Assembly (NCBI GenBank): GCA_003045895.1 | Contig: PZPC01000013.1 | Location: 24,938 to 88,937 of the forward strand | DNA: 64,000 nt | Direction of reading: 5' to 3' | DNA from: Bacteroidota bacterium | GTDB taxonomy: Bacteria; Bacteroidota; Bacteroidia; Chitinophagales; Saprospiraceae | Shown: piece by piece, positions 26,157 to 36,438 of the stretch | Layout: every line of letters starts with the position of its first letter | Position numbering within the stretch: the stretch's first letter is position 1 | Notes under the pieces: generated by a model | The model's input: only the letters and a program-made list of their open reading frames with translations | What the model was told of the DNA's origin: nothing | Database searches by the model: none | Made by a program: the position numbers and the translations under genes

Positions 26157-28310
26157 TTACCCCCGAATATATTTTACCGCTGCATCGGTGTTGTAGAAAA
26201 AGAAAGACCAGATATCAGCTTGTTCTTCGATGATTTTATTGATGGGCTTACCCGCACCGTGTCCGGCATCGGTATCAATGCGGATGAGCACGGGATTGTC
26301 TCCGGCCTGGCATTTTTGCAGCTGGGCCGCAAACTTGAAACTGTGGGCAGGAACAACCCGGTCGTCGTGGTCGGCCGTTGTGATCAGCGTAGCCGGATAA
26401 GCAGTACCGGGTTTGAGGTTATGGAGCGGACTGTAAGCCAGCAGGTTGGGGAAATCCGCCGGATTGTCACTGGAACCATATTCTGGTATCCAGCCTTTGC
26501 CCACCGTAAACTTATGGTAGCGCAGCATATCCATCACCCCAACGGCTGGGAAAGCGACTGCAAACAGATCCGGGCGCTGGGTCATAGCAGCCCCTACCAG
26601 CAAGCCGCCGTTGCTGCCGCCGGCGATAGCCAGCTTTTCTTTGCGGGTATAGCCTTGGTCCATCAGGTATTCGGCCGCCGCAATAAAGTCGTCGAAGACA
26701 TTTTGCTTTTTATCCAGCATACCTGCCTGGTGCCATTCTTCGCCGTATTCGCCACCTCCGCGCAGGTTGGGCATGGCGAAAACACCACCATTTTCCAGTA
26801 ATACCAGTCGGGAGGCGCTGAAACCAGGTGTTAAATTGACGTTGAAGCCACCGTAGCCGTAGAGGTAGGTGGGATTGTTGCCATCCAGCTCCAGGCCTTT
26901 TTTGTGAACGATAAACATACTCACCGGCGTACCATCCTTGCTTTTGTAGAAAACCTGCTTCTCTTCGTAATCAGCCGGATTAAACTTCAGTTCGGTCTGG
27001 TAGAAGGGGGAAGATTTTCCACTGGCCACGTCGTACTTGAAGATCGTGGGCGGGTAGATGAAAGAGGTAAAAGAATAGAACAGTACCGTGTCATCTTCGT
27101 CGCCACCAAGGCCGCCAGCAGTACCTGTTCCCGGTAGTACAATAGCTTGTGTATCAGTGCCATCGTAGTTGAGTCGGTAATACCGGTCCGTAGCCTTTTC
27201 CAGGTAGTTGGCAAACAAATAACCCCCTCCACTCGCCACGTTTTGCAGCAGGTTACTGGTTTCAGGAATAATTTCTTTCCAGTTTTCGGGTTCGGGCGTG
27301 CGGATATCCACCTCTACCAGCCGGTAGTTAGGCGCCCCAATGTCCGTCAGCACCAGGAAACGCTCACCGATGGTATGCACCACGGTACTCTTGTTTTGGT
27401 AGCCCGCAAAAAGCGGTACAAATGCACTGCTGTCTACTTGCAAATCCTTGTAGTAGGTGGCAAAGCCATTGGTGCCCGGCGCGTCAAACAGGATGAAGTA
27501 GTTGCCGTCTTCCGTCACGTAACCATAGTGGTAATTGGCGGGGTTTTCGTCGTCGCGAAAAACAAGTTCATCGGCGTCCTGCGGCTGACCCAACTGGTGG
27601 TAATAGACACTGTGGTAGAGGTTGTTGCCGGATAGTTTTTTACTGGGCTCCGGCGAGGGGTAACGGCTGTAGAAGAAGCCATTGCCAGACCAGCCCGCAC
27701 CACTGAATTTGACCCATTCCAACTGGTCGGGTAGTTCCTTTTTCGTCGCTACCTCCATCACCCGAATCTGCTGCCAGTCGCTACCACCGTGGGCCACCGA
27801 AAAGGCTACGTAGCGGTCATCTTCCGAAAAACCGACGAGGTTGATGGAAGTGGTTCCATCTTTGGACCAGACATTGGGATCGATAAACACACTGGGCTCT
27901 CCTTCCAGGCCTTTTTGTACGTAAATCACCGCCTGGTTTTGCAACCCGTCATTTTTGGAAAAAAAGTAATATTCACCCGCCCGCTGCGGAGAACTTAGCC
28001 GCGGGTAGTTCAAGAGTTCTGTCAGCCGGTCTTCAATTTGGCGGCGAAAAGGGATGTTTTCTAAATAGCCGAAGGTCACGTCGTTTTCTGCTGTTACCCA
28101 TTCCTTGACTTCCTTGGAGGTATCCACTTCGAGCCAGCGGAAGGGGTCATGTATGAGGGTCCCGTGGTAATCATCTTGCTGGTCTGTTTCCCGGGTTACT
28201 GGGTAGACAACTGGCATCTTGGTATAGTTTGTTGTTGATCCTTGATTTTGCCTGGTAGTACACGCTAGCAATAACAATAAACTAGCCCAGCAAAGGGTAC
28301 GAATAAACAT
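26157..28310 (-). CDS. prolyl oligopeptidase family serine peptidase (S9A), lipoprotein
   Basis: A 717-residue protein. The lipobox LLLLLAC puts the lipidated Cys at residue 17, so it should be anchored in the periplasm or outer membrane. A seven-bladed propeller covers about 90-430 and the alpha/beta hydrolase about 440-717. The catalytic Ser is in AIAGGSNGGLLVG, the Asp in TTADHDDRVVPAHS and the His in DTDAGHGAG. It cleaves short peptides after proline. ATG 28310 is chosen because the lipoprotein signal starts there. It is followed on the minus strand by the histidine kinase and faces the amidohydrolase pair divergently. Confidence 0.93.
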   Translation of the reverse strand: MFIRTLCWASLLLLLACTTRQNQGSTTNYTKMPVVYPVTRETDQQDDYHGTLIHDPFRWLEVDTSKEVKEWVTAENDVTFGYLENIPFRRQIEDRLTELLNYPRLSSPQRAGEYYFFSKNDGLQNQAVIYVQKGLEGEPSVFIDPNVWSKDGTTSINLVGFSEDDRYVAFSVAHGGSDWQQIRVMEVATKKELPDQLEWVKFSGAGWSGNGFFYSRYPSPEPSKKLSGNNLYHSVYYHQLGQPQDADELVFRDDENPANYHYGYVTEDGNYFILFDAPGTNGFATYYKDLQVDSSAFVPLFAGYQNKSTVVHTIGERFLVLTDIGAPNYRLVEVDIRTPEPENWKEIIPETSNLLQNVASGGGYLFANYLEKATDRYYRLNYDGTDTQAIVLPGTGTAGGLGGDEDDTVLFYSFTSFIYPPTIFKYDVASGKSSPFYQTELKFNPADYEEKQVFYKSKDGTPVSMFIVHKKGLELDGNNPTYLYGYGGFNVNLTPGFSASRLVLLENGGVFAMPNLRGGGEYGEEWHQAGMLDKKQNVFDDFIAAAEYLMDQGYTRKEKLAIAGGSNGGLLVGAAMTQRPDLFAVAFPAVGVMDMLRYHKFTVGKGWIPEYGSSDNPADFPNLLAYSPLHNLKPGTAYPATLITTADHDDRVVPAHSFKFAAQLQKCQAGDNPVLIRIDTDAGHGAGKPINKIIEEQADIWSFFFYNTDAAVKYIRG

Positions 28311-28498
28311 AGTTTGTATTTTTGAGCCCACCAGCACTGCTGGCGAGGCAGTAGAATTCGGACACATTAATTGAATCCTAAAAATAGCTATTTTTTTTGA
28401 GAAGAAAAGATTTGGACGCTAACAGCTACTCCCTCTCCACTACTTTCTGGAATTCAAAAAATAGGCTATCTTGGCCCGGAGCAAAATATAAAACGCTA

Positions 28499-31400
28499 AT
28501 GCATCAACTAATAGTCACGATTGTTCTTCTTTTGTCAACAAGCTTAACTTTTGGTCAAGGGGCAGGAAAACCCGAAAAATGGGACGTCAATAACCCACCG
28601 GGGGAATGGAACTGGCAATCGGTACAGTTTACCACCGACGAAGGTACCTGGATGAACCTGGACGTGAGCCCCGATGGCAAAACCATTGTTTTTGACCTCC
28701 TGGGAGACATTTACGCCATGCCCATTGCGGGCGGCCCGGCTCGCGTACTGCGCAGTGGGCTGGCCTGGGAAGTGCAGCCCCGGTTTAGCCCTTCTGGCAA
28801 GCAGATCCTGTTTACCAGCGACGCCGGCGGCGGAGACAATATCTGGGTCATGAATGCCGATGGCAGCGATGGCAAACAGGTCACCAAAGAAGATTTTCGC
28901 CTGCTCAACAATGCCGCCTGGACACCCGACGGCCAGTACTTCGTGGCGCGTAAGCACTTCACCTCCCAGCGTTCGCTCGGAGCCGGAGAAATGTGGCTGT
29001 ACCACCTCAGCGGCGGCAGCGGGATTCAACTGACCGAACGCAAAAATGACCAACAGGATGTCAACGAACCTTCGGTTTCGCCCGATGGCCGCTACGTCTA
29101 CTTCAGCGAAGACATGTACCCGGGCGGGTATTTCCAGTACAACAAAGACCCCAACAGCCAGATCTACGTCATTCGCCGCTACGATCGCCAGGAAAACAAG
29201 ATCGAAGACCTCATCACGGGTGCTGGTGGCGCCTGCCGGCCACAAATTTCCAACGATGGGAAAAAGCTGGCTTTTGTCCGCCGGGTACGTACAAAAACGA
29301 CCCTGTTGGTCTACGACCTGGAAACGGGGGAAGCATTTTCGCTCTACGATAACCTGAGCAAAGACCAACAAGAAGCCTGGGCGGTTTTTGGCGCTTATAC
29401 CGGTTTCGACTGGACCCCGGACGATGCCGCCATCGTCATCTGGGCCGGCGGAAAAATCTGGCGGATCCCCAGTGATCCCCTCAGTAAAGCCAAGCCCGTC
29501 GTGATTCCTTTTAGTGCTACCGTGGATACCAAAGTAGCGGAAACCCGGCGCCAGCAAAACGATGCCTTTACCAAGGATTTTGACGTTAAGGTGATTCGCC
29601 ACCTCGTGACCGCTCCCGATGGTAAGTCGGTAATCTTCCATGCCGTTGGCCACCTCTGGCAAATGGCGCTGGCAACCGCCAAACCAACCCGCCTGACCAA
29701 AACTACTCAACTGGAATTTGAACCCGCTTTTTCGCCCGATGGCCAGCAACTGGCCTACGTCAGTTGGGATGACGAAGAAATGGGCGCCCTGGTTGTCCGC
29801 AACCTGGCAACGGGCATCGAGCGCACCCTTACTACGGAGAAAGGCATCTTTCGTACCCCTTCCTTTTCGCCTGATGGGCAATCGTTGGTGTACCAAAAAG
29901 AAGAAGGCAACGGCCACCAGGGCTATACCCATTGCACCGAACCGGGCATCTACTTAATCTCCGTAAAGAGTGGCACGCCCACGCTGGTTACTCCGCGCGG
30001 CGATTTTCCGGTTTTCAGCGCCGACGGGCAACGGATTTTTTACCAAACCGGCGGCTTCCTCTTCGGTAGCCTCACCAAAGGTTTCTACAGTTGCAAGCTC
30101 GATGGCAGCGACGAAAAGAAACACTTCGATGGCCAGTACGCCCAACGCTTCAGCATCAGCCCCGACAACAACTGGATTGCCTGGTCGGAGTTGTTTAAAG
30201 TCTACGTAGCTCCTTTCCCAAAGTCGGGAAAAGCCGTAGGCATCAACGCCCAAACCAAAGCCGTCCCCGTGGCACAGGTGGCCAAAGATGCGGGGATTAA
30301 CATCCACTGGTCTGCCGACAGCAAAAGCTTGCATTGGACCCTGGGTAACGAATATTTTTCGGATAACCTCAACGAGCGTTTCGCCTTTTTGCTGGGCGCC
30401 GGCGATAGTATTCCACCGCTTGACTCAACCGGATTGCGCATCCCCCTGCGCCTGCCCATGGACCAACCCACGGGCATCGTAGCTTTTACGAATGCGCGCC
30501 TGATTACCATGGAAGGCGACGCCGTAATCGAAAACGGTACCCTGATTGTAGAAGGTAATGTGATTAAAACCATGGGCCCCGGCGCCAGCACGCCAGTTCC
30601 GGCTGCCGCCAAGGTCATCGACTGCACGGGTAAGTCCATCATGCCCGGCATTGTGGATGTACACGGCCACCTGGGCGATTTTCGCTACGGCATAAGCCCG
30701 CAAAAAAGCTGGTACTACTACGCCAACCTCGCCTACGGAGTCACCACGGCCCACGACCCCAGCTCCAACTCGGAGATGATCTTCAGCCAGAGTGAGATGA
30801 TCAAAGCGGGTGAAATGGTAGGTCCGCGCCTGTTCAGCACCGGAACCATCATCTACGGTGCCGATGGCGACTTCAAAGCGGTGATCAACAACCTGGACGA
30901 CGCGCGCTCGGCGCTGCGCCGCACCCAGGCCTACGGGGCTTTTAGTGTGAAAAGCTACAACCAGCCCCGCCGCGAGCAGCGCCAGATGGTGATGCGGGCG
31001 GCCAAGGAATTGGGCTTGCTGGTCGTGCCGGAAGGGGGCTCGTTCTTCTACCACAATATGACCATGCTGGCAGATGGACACACCGGGGTGGAGCACAATA
31101 TTCCAGTGGCGCCGCTCTACCGGGATGTGACCACTTTTTGGGCGGCCACCGAAGCCCACAATACGCCTACGCTCATCGTCAACTACGGCGGCGTGAACGG
31201 GGAATACTACTGGTACCAAAATACCAACGTCTGGGAAAAAGACCGCCTGCTCACCTTTACGCCGCGCCCGGTTGTCGACAGTCGGGCCCGCCACCGTACC
31301 ATGATTCCGGCAGAGGAGTATGAAAATGGCCACATCCTCACCAGTCGTTCGCTCAAGAAACTGACGGACGTGGGGGTAGAGATCAACCTCGGCTCGCACG

Positions 31401-31786
31401 GACAACTTCAGGGCTTAGGCGCTCACTGGGAACTCTGGATGCTACAGCAAGGCGGTATGACCAACCAGGAAGCCCTCTCCGCAGCTACCATCAATGGGGC
31501 CCGCTACCTGGGTATGGACCACCAGATCGGTAGCCTCAAAACAGGCAAACTCGCCGACCTCATCGTCATCGATGGCAATCCGTTGGCGGACATCCGCGCC
31601 AGCGAAAAGGTGGATATGACGATGGTCAATGGCCGCTTGTACGATGCCGCAACCATGAACGAAGTGGGCAATTACCAGCGCAACCGGACCAAATTCTACT
31701 TCGAGCAACCGGGCAGTGGCAACGTCTGGCCCGTAATGACCGAAACCGGTAGTGCCATGCCCACCCAGTGTGCGTGCCAGCGGTAA
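28499..31786 (+). CDS. secreted WD40/PD40-propeller amidohydrolase fusion
   Basis: A 1095-residue protein with a signal peptide (about 1-21, LTFGQ). The N-terminal two thirds contain PD40/TolB-like repeats (LDVSPDGKTIVFDLLGDIY, RFSPSGKQILFTSDAGG, PAFSPDGQQLAYVSWDD). The C-terminal domain (about 665-1075) is an imidazolonepropionase-type amidohydrolase. The metal motif IMPGIVDVHGHLGDF supplies His-x-His. GVTTAHDPSS, GVEHNI and the closing GKLADLIVIDGNPLADI are also present. It probably hydrolyses a cyclic amide or peptide bond outside the cytoplasm. A second amidohydrolase follows after a terminator. ATG 28499 is the start that gives a proper signal peptide. Confidence 0.88.
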   Translation: MHQLIVTIVLLLSTSLTFGQGAGKPEKWDVNNPPGEWNWQSVQFTTDEGTWMNLDVSPDGKTIVFDLLGDIYAMPIAGGPARVLRSGLAWEVQPRFSPSGKQILFTSDAGGGDNIWVMNADGSDGKQVTKEDFRLLNNAAWTPDGQYFVARKHFTSQRSLGAGEMWLYHLSGGSGIQLTERKNDQQDVNEPSVSPDGRYVYFSEDMYPGGYFQYNKDPNSQIYVIRRYDRQENKIEDLITGAGGACRPQISNDGKKLAFVRRVRTKTTLLVYDLETGEAFSLYDNLSKDQQEAWAVFGAYTGFDWTPDDAAIVIWAGGKIWRIPSDPLSKAKPVVIPFSATVDTKVAETRRQQNDAFTKDFDVKVIRHLVTAPDGKSVIFHAVGHLWQMALATAKPTRLTKTTQLEFEPAFSPDGQQLAYVSWDDEEMGALVVRNLATGIERTLTTEKGIFRTPSFSPDGQSLVYQKEEGNGHQGYTHCTEPGIYLISVKSGTPTLVTPRGDFPVFSADGQRIFYQTGGFLFGSLTKGFYSCKLDGSDEKKHFDGQYAQRFSISPDNNWIAWSELFKVYVAPFPKSGKAVGINAQTKAVPVAQVAKDAGINIHWSADSKSLHWTLGNEYFSDNLNERFAFLLGAGDSIPPLDSTGLRIPLRLPMDQPTGIVAFTNARLITMEGDAVIENGTLIVEGNVIKTMGPGASTPVPAAAKVIDCTGKSIMPGIVDVHGHLGDFRYGISPQKSWYYYANLAYGVTTAHDPSSNSEMIFSQSEMIKAGEMVGPRLFSTGTIIYGADGDFKAVINNLDDARSALRRTQAYGAFSVKSYNQPRREQRQMVMRAAKELGLLVVPEGGSFFYHNMTMLADGHTGVEHNIPVAPLYRDVTTFWAATEAHNTPTLIVNYGGVNGEYYWYQNTNVWEKDRLLTFTPRPVVDSRARHRTMIPAEEYENGHILTSRSLKKLTDVGVEINLGSHGQLQGLGAHWELWMLQQGGMTNQEALSAATINGARYLGMDHQIGSLKTGKLADLIVIDGNPLADIRASEKVDMTMVNGRLYDAATMNEVGNYQRNRTKFYFEQPGSGNVWPVMTETGSAMPTQCACQR

Positions 31787-31810
31787 GTGCGGGTTCGGTT
31801 CGTTGAACGA

Positions 31811-31847
31811 GTCATCCAACCGGTGCTAATGGCACCGGTTGGATGAC
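31811..31847 (+). terminator. hairpin between the two amidohydrolase genes
   Basis: A perfect 16-bp stem (31811-31826 with 31832-31847) and a 5-base loop TAATG, 25 bp after the first gene's stop. No T-run follows, so it may stabilise mRNA or terminate weakly rather than stop all transcription. Confidence 0.7.
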
Positions 31848-31905
31848 AACGCCAGAAAATTGTACGGCTTAACAATCTTTTTCTATCGCTTGTGAATAGA
31901 CCTAT

Positions 31906-33498
31906 ATGAAAACCAACTTCCTCCTTTTTCTTTTTCTTGGAATCGCTTCTCTCACCTTCGCCCAGGTCGATGCATCTCCCAACCGCAAGGCGGGCGAGGG
32001 GAGTGGGCCACATACCCAACTCATCATTCGGGGGGTGACCCTCATCAACGGCAACGGCGCACCACCGCGGGGCCCCATTGATATTGTGGTCGAAAACAAC
32101 CGCATTGTGGGTATTAAGGTAGTGGGTAATCCGGGTGTTCCGATTGCCGCCGACGACCGACCGACCCTGAAAGAAGGTGGAGTCGAACTGGACGCCGAAG
32201 GCATGTACCTGCTGCCCGGTTTTGTGGATATGCACGGACACATCGGCGGCCAGGCACAAGGTGCTGATGCCGAGTACGTCTTTAAATTGTGGCTCGGCCA
32301 CGGGGTCACTACCTTACGGGATCCTTCTTGTGGCAATGGCCTCGACTGGGTGCTGGCCCACAAAACGCGCAGCGCGGCCAATGAGATCGTTGCCCCGCGG
32401 ATTGCGGCCTACACGGTTTTCGGACAGGGTAATTACGACCTGATCAACACCGCCGAAGGTGCCCGCGAGTGGGTACGTGCCAATGCCAAAAAAGGCGCTG
32501 ATGGCATCAAGTTTTTCGGTGCGGCGCCCGAAATCATGGCTGCTGGACTCGAGGAAAACAAAAAGCTCGGCCTCCGCTCGGCTTGCCATCACGCCCAGAT
32601 GGACGTGGGCCGGTGGAACGTGCTCAACAGCGCCCGCGCCGGGCTAACGTCAATGGAACACTGGTACGGCTTGCCCGAAGCGCTTTTTGCCGACCGAACG
32701 GTGCAAAACTATCCGGTCGACTACAATTACCAAAACGAACAAGACCGCTTTACCGAAGCGGGGCGACTCTGGAAACAGGCTGCACCGCCGTACAGCGACC
32801 ACTGGAACAAGGTAATGGACGAACTGCTGGCCCTGGATTTTACCCTGGACCCTACCTTCAATATTTACGAAGCCAACCGCGACCTCATGCGGGCCCGCCG
32901 GGCCGACTGGCACGAAGAATACACCCTGCCCAGCTTGTGGCGCTTTTACCAACCCAGCCGCATCAGCCACGGGTCGTACTGGCATGCCTGGGGAACCGAA
33001 CAGGAGGTGGCCTGGCGCGAAAATTACCGCCTCTGGATGGCTTTCATCAATGAATACAAAAACCGCGGCGGGCGCGTGACTGCCGGCTCCGATTCTGGCT
33101 ATATTTACCAACTCTACGGTTTCGCCTACATCCGCGAGCTGGAGCTCTTGCGCGAAGCAGGCTTCCATCCCCTGGAGGTAATCCGTGCGGCCACGCTTGC
33201 CGGCGCGGAGGCGCTGGGCCTGGATCGTGAAATTGGAACGGTGGAAGTGGGCAAAAAGGCCGATTTTGTAATCGTCCGGGAAAACCCCCTCGCCGACCTT
33301 AAAGTGTTGTACGGTACGGGAGCGATCCGGCTGGACGAAAACAACGAAGTGGTACGTACCGAGGGCATCAAGTATACCGTCAAGGACGGTATTGTCTACG
33401 ATGCGCAGGCGCTTTTGGAAGACGTCAAAGCCATGGTGCGTGCGGCCAAATCATCAGAAGGGGTAGAAATTCGCCAACCCGGCAGTAAAGACTACTAG
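31906..33498 (+). CDS. secreted amidohydrolase family protein
   Basis: A 530-residue protein with a signal peptide (about 1-19, LTFAQ). The amidohydrolase fold has YLLPGFVDMHGHIGGQ (His-x-His metal ligands), GHGVTTLRDPS, ACHHAQMDVGR (further His ligands), GSDSGYIYQLYG (catalytic Asp) and the C-terminal strand AGAEALGLDREIGTVEVGKKADFVIV. Unlike its neighbour it has no propeller. The likely substrate class is a cyclic imide, amide or dipeptide. Gene order with the propeller amidohydrolase and the divergent S9 peptidase suggests joint peptide breakdown, which is inference. Confidence 0.88.
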   Translation: MKTNFLLFLFLGIASLTFAQVDASPNRKAGEGSGPHTQLIIRGVTLINGNGAPPRGPIDIVVENNRIVGIKVVGNPGVPIAADDRPTLKEGGVELDAEGMYLLPGFVDMHGHIGGQAQGADAEYVFKLWLGHGVTTLRDPSCGNGLDWVLAHKTRSAANEIVAPRIAAYTVFGQGNYDLINTAEGAREWVRANAKKGADGIKFFGAAPEIMAAGLEENKKLGLRSACHHAQMDVGRWNVLNSARAGLTSMEHWYGLPEALFADRTVQNYPVDYNYQNEQDRFTEAGRLWKQAAPPYSDHWNKVMDELLALDFTLDPTFNIYEANRDLMRARRADWHEEYTLPSLWRFYQPSRISHGSYWHAWGTEQEVAWRENYRLWMAFINEYKNRGGRVTAGSDSGYIYQLYGFAYIRELELLREAGFHPLEVIRAATLAGAEALGLDREIGTVEVGKKADFVIVRENPLADLKVLYGTGAIRLDENNEVVRTEGIKYTVKDGIVYDAQALLEDVKAMVRAAKSSEGVEIRQPGSKDY

Positions 33499-33599
33499 CC
33501 AATTGGGTCCTTTGCTTAACATTAACACCCAAAGGTTTGCTGGTTCGTGCATGTTTTGACAATTTTGCGGGGAATTTTCCATGAACTAAATTTTTTTCC

Positions 33600-34157
33600 A
33601 TGAACCGTATTAAATCACTAACCCTTTGCCTGGTGATGGGACTGGCCTTTTCGGCCTGTAAACACGATGCGCCGGAGCAAGCTGGCGAAATGCCCGCAAC
33701 CGTAGCTACCACGACACCTGCCGGGGAACCCGGTAAAACGGGTGGAAGTTATGCCTCACCCGTTTTGCCCGATCAGAACAATCCCCGGATACAACTATTG
33801 TTGCGTACCTTTTGGGTAGCTGAATACTGGGTCAATCACGCGGATAACAGCCAAAACAAACCCAACAAAGGCCGCTGGTGGCGGTTCAATCCGGATGGCA
33901 CCTTCACCACCGGGCAGTGGGAACAAACCTTCTCCAATGGCAGTTGGGTTGTTTTCCGGGATGGAGAAAAGGAACTGCTGCACCTGGATGCCGCAGACGA
34001 CAACCTGGATATGGAATTTGAATTACAGGCTATTTCCCAGTTGCAGGATTATATGTCGTGGGTAGGTACCAAAACGTATAAGATGAATAGTATTGCCGTG
34101 AAGGCGACCAGCCTGCTGACCATGCCTACCAAGGCACAGTTTGGGGTGACCGATTAG
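33600..34157 (+). CDS. small lipoprotein of unknown function
   Basis: A 185-residue protein. The signal ends in the lipobox AFSAC with Cys20, followed by a Pro/Thr/Gly-rich linker (about 25-60). The mature domain (about 62-175) has GRWWRFNPDGTFTTGQWEQTFSNGSWVVFRDGEKELLHLD. Alternating strands and the 'W.F..DGTF..G.W....G.W' pattern resemble lipocalin-like (DUF4923/lipocalin_4) domains common in Bacteroidota. No partner is evident. A strong hairpin follows. Confidence 0.65.
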   Translation: MNRIKSLTLCLVMGLAFSACKHDAPEQAGEMPATVATTTPAGEPGKTGGSYASPVLPDQNNPRIQLLLRTFWVAEYWVNHADNSQNKPNKGRWWRFNPDGTFTTGQWEQTFSNGSWVVFRDGEKELLHLDAADDNLDMEFELQAISQLQDYMSWVGTKTYKMNSIAVKATSLLTMPTKAQFGVTD

Positions 34158-34236
34158 GCTACCAGCGTTGGTGAAAAAGCAGTCACAAACATAAACGTTT
34201 CAGGCGGCTCAGGTGGCTCGCCGCTGGAGCGTATAG

Positions 34237-34279
34237 TAAGCGCTTGTTGGGATGGATTATTCCCCCCAACAAGCGCTTA
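34237..34279 (+). terminator. hairpin terminator after the lipoprotein gene
   Basis: A perfect 15-bp stem, TAAGCGCTTGTTGGG (34237-34251) with its complement at 34265-34279, and a 13-base loop. An A/T-rich stretch follows. Confidence 0.75.
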
Positions 34280-34357
34280 ATTTATGGGATAAATCCGTCT
34301 TTTAATATTATATTGTCTTGCTGTGGCCATTCCTTTTTACTTTTAATTTTCTCCCTT

Positions 34358-36301
34358 ATGCGTTTCCCTATACTGTTGTGGTTCACCTTTACTGGCGCGA
34401 TAGCATTTGCTCAGCCCAAAACCATCTATAACGATGATCCTTTTCAGAAGCTGCCGCTCGGGACGCACGAGTCTGAGTATTACTACCGACCAGCAAACGG
34501 GGCTCATTTTGGGGAGCCACGGGTAGAACCACCCTTTTGGTGGACAGATATGGCTGAAACGACCCTGGAGGTAATGATTTATGACCAGGGTATTCGCGAT
34601 TGGGAACCACAACTTGACTATCCCGGCGTGAAATTGTTGACCGCCACCCGGTTGGACAATCCCAATTATTTGTTCCTGTTGCTGGAAATTGAACCGGGTA
34701 CCAACCCCGGTACCCTGACGATTGCTTTGCGTGAATCTGCGCAGGGACCCGTCCGAAACTACCCCTACGAACTCAAGGCCCGCACACCCCAGCAGACCAA
34801 AGCCCAGGGCGTGACGGCGCAGGACTTGATTTACCTTATTATGCCCGACCGTTTTGCCAATGGCGACACCGGCAATGACAGTGTCGCGGGGATGAAGCAG
34901 CAAGGAACCAACCGCGATAAGGTGTACTTCCGCCACGGTGGCGACCTGATTGGCATCATGGAACACCTGGATTACCTGGAATCTCTGGGGGTGACCACGC
35001 TGTGGTTGAATCCTGTACTGGAAAACGACCAGCCTTACGAAAGTTACCACGGCTACGCCATCACCGATCATTACCGCATCGATCGTCGGTTGGGGACCAA
35101 TGAGCAATACCGGCAGTTGGTGCAGCTGGCCCACGAGCGGGGCCTGAAAGTGATCATGGACGTCGTCTTTAACCAAACCGGTGACGAACACTGGTTTATG
35201 CATGACCTGCCAGCCCGCGACTGGATTCACCAGTGGTAGGAAGGCTTTCCCCGTATTTCTTACCGAGCGCCCGTACAACTGGACCCTTACCGGTCGAAAA
35301 GCGACCTGGCCCAAGTGACAGAAAGTTGGTTCGACCAACACATGCCCGACCTCAATCAGCAGCAACCTCAATTGGCCAACTACCTCATCCAAAACAGCAT
35401 TTGGTGGACGGAGTACAGTGGTCAGGACGGATTCCGGATAGATACCTACGCCTATTGTGACCAGGAATTTATGGCCCGCTGGAACCAGCGCATCCTGCGG
35501 GAATATCCCCAGATGGGCATCTTTGCCGAAACTTATGTGCACGGCCCCGGCATCCAGTCGTGGTTTACCGAAGGCACCCGGGCCAATGCCCACAACAGCC
35601 ACTTGCCCGGGGTGACGGATTTTCAACTGTACTACGCCATCACCGAGTCCCTGATGGCCGAACAAGGTTGGACGAGTGGGGTCGCCCGGCTCTACTATAC
35701 CCTCGCCCAGGATTACTTGTACCAGGATCCTTACCGCAATGTGTTATTCCTGGACAACCACGACCTCGGGCGTATCTACGGCGTACTGGGGGAGGATCTG
35801 GAAAGATTCAAATCGGGCATCGCGCTGCTGCTCACCCTGCGGGGTATTCCCATGTTGTATTACGGTACCGAACTGCTCCTTACGGGTACCGGTGGAAGTT
35901 TCAGTGAGGGAGGCCGCAAAGATTTTCCCGGCGGCTTTCCGCGTGACAAACCCAATAAATTTAAGGAGCGAGGCCGTACCGACGCCGAACAGGAAGCCTT
36001 TGCGTATATTCAAACCCTGGCCAACTACCGCAAAGCGCAGCAGGTGTTGCAAGATGGGCAACTGATGCAGTTTGTTCCCGAGGATGGGGTATACGTGTAT
36101 TTTCGCTACAACGCGAATCAAACGGTCATGGTCGCCTACAATTCCAATGCACGGGAAACAACAATCCGTACCGCTCGCTTTGCCGAGCAGCTGGCCGGGT
36201 TCTCGGTGGCGAAAAATATTGTCAGTGGGGTGATCTTGCCAGATCTCAGTCAGTTGGTATTACCGGCACACGGGACTTTGGTGCTAGAATTGCAGGAGTG
36301 A
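34358..36301 (+). pseudogene. glycoside hydrolase family 13 (cyclomaltodextrinase/alpha-amylase type) interrupted by an in-frame TAG
   Basis: Starting at the signal peptide (MRFPILLWFTFTGAIAFA, ATG 34358), the frame encodes a 646-residue GH13 enzyme except for one TAG at 35237-35239 (codon 294), within DWIHQW-stop-EGFPRISYRAP. No frameshift is involved: the same frame stays open to 36301. Before the stop are an N-terminal CBM-like domain (about 25-135) and the first half of the barrel (LIYLIMPDRFANGD, HLDYLESLGVTTLWLNPVL, KVIMDVVFNQTGDEHW). All three catalytic residues lie after it: nucleophile D362 (DGFRIDTYAY), acid/base E391 (FAETYVHG) and D469 (LDNHDLGRIYG). If translated as read, only an inactive 293-residue piece forms. 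It may be a recent nonsense mutation, readthrough or a sequencing error. Confidence 0.85.
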
Positions 36302-36395
36302 CCACAACAACTTAATATTGGCCTTATTAATTATCAAATCAGTATTGGCGCTGAAGTGCAAATTGGCAGCTTAATTAAGCTATAATATTTATTCC

Positions 36396-36424
36396 CCCCC
36401 ACTAGCATAAATTGCTAGTGGGGG
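36396..36424. terminator. perfect 12-bp hairpin between the GH13 gene and the beta-helix gene
   Basis: CCCCCACTAGCA at 36396-36407 pairs with 36413-36424 around a 5-base loop. It ends 14 bp before the next ATG (36439) and 95 bp after the GH13 stop. It could end the upstream transcript or form a 5' UTR structure for the downstream gene. No T-run is present. Confidence 0.6.
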
Positions 36425-36438
36425 TATAAATTAATCCC

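Noticed and set aside
28544..29932. 462-codon open frame antisense to the propeller-amidohydrolase gene
   Set aside because: It lies wholly opposite a well-supported gene, lacks any motif and follows from the codon bias of that gene.
34343..35665. 440-codon minus-strand frame across the GH13 gene, including the TAG site
   Set aside because: It has no recognisable domain, and the plus-strand frame carries all GH13 motifs on both sides of the stop, so this is a shadow.
35315..36301. Separate GH13 gene starting at an internal ATG
   Set aside because: It is the same reading frame as the upstream part, and would lack the first half of the barrel; better read as one gene with a nonsense codon.
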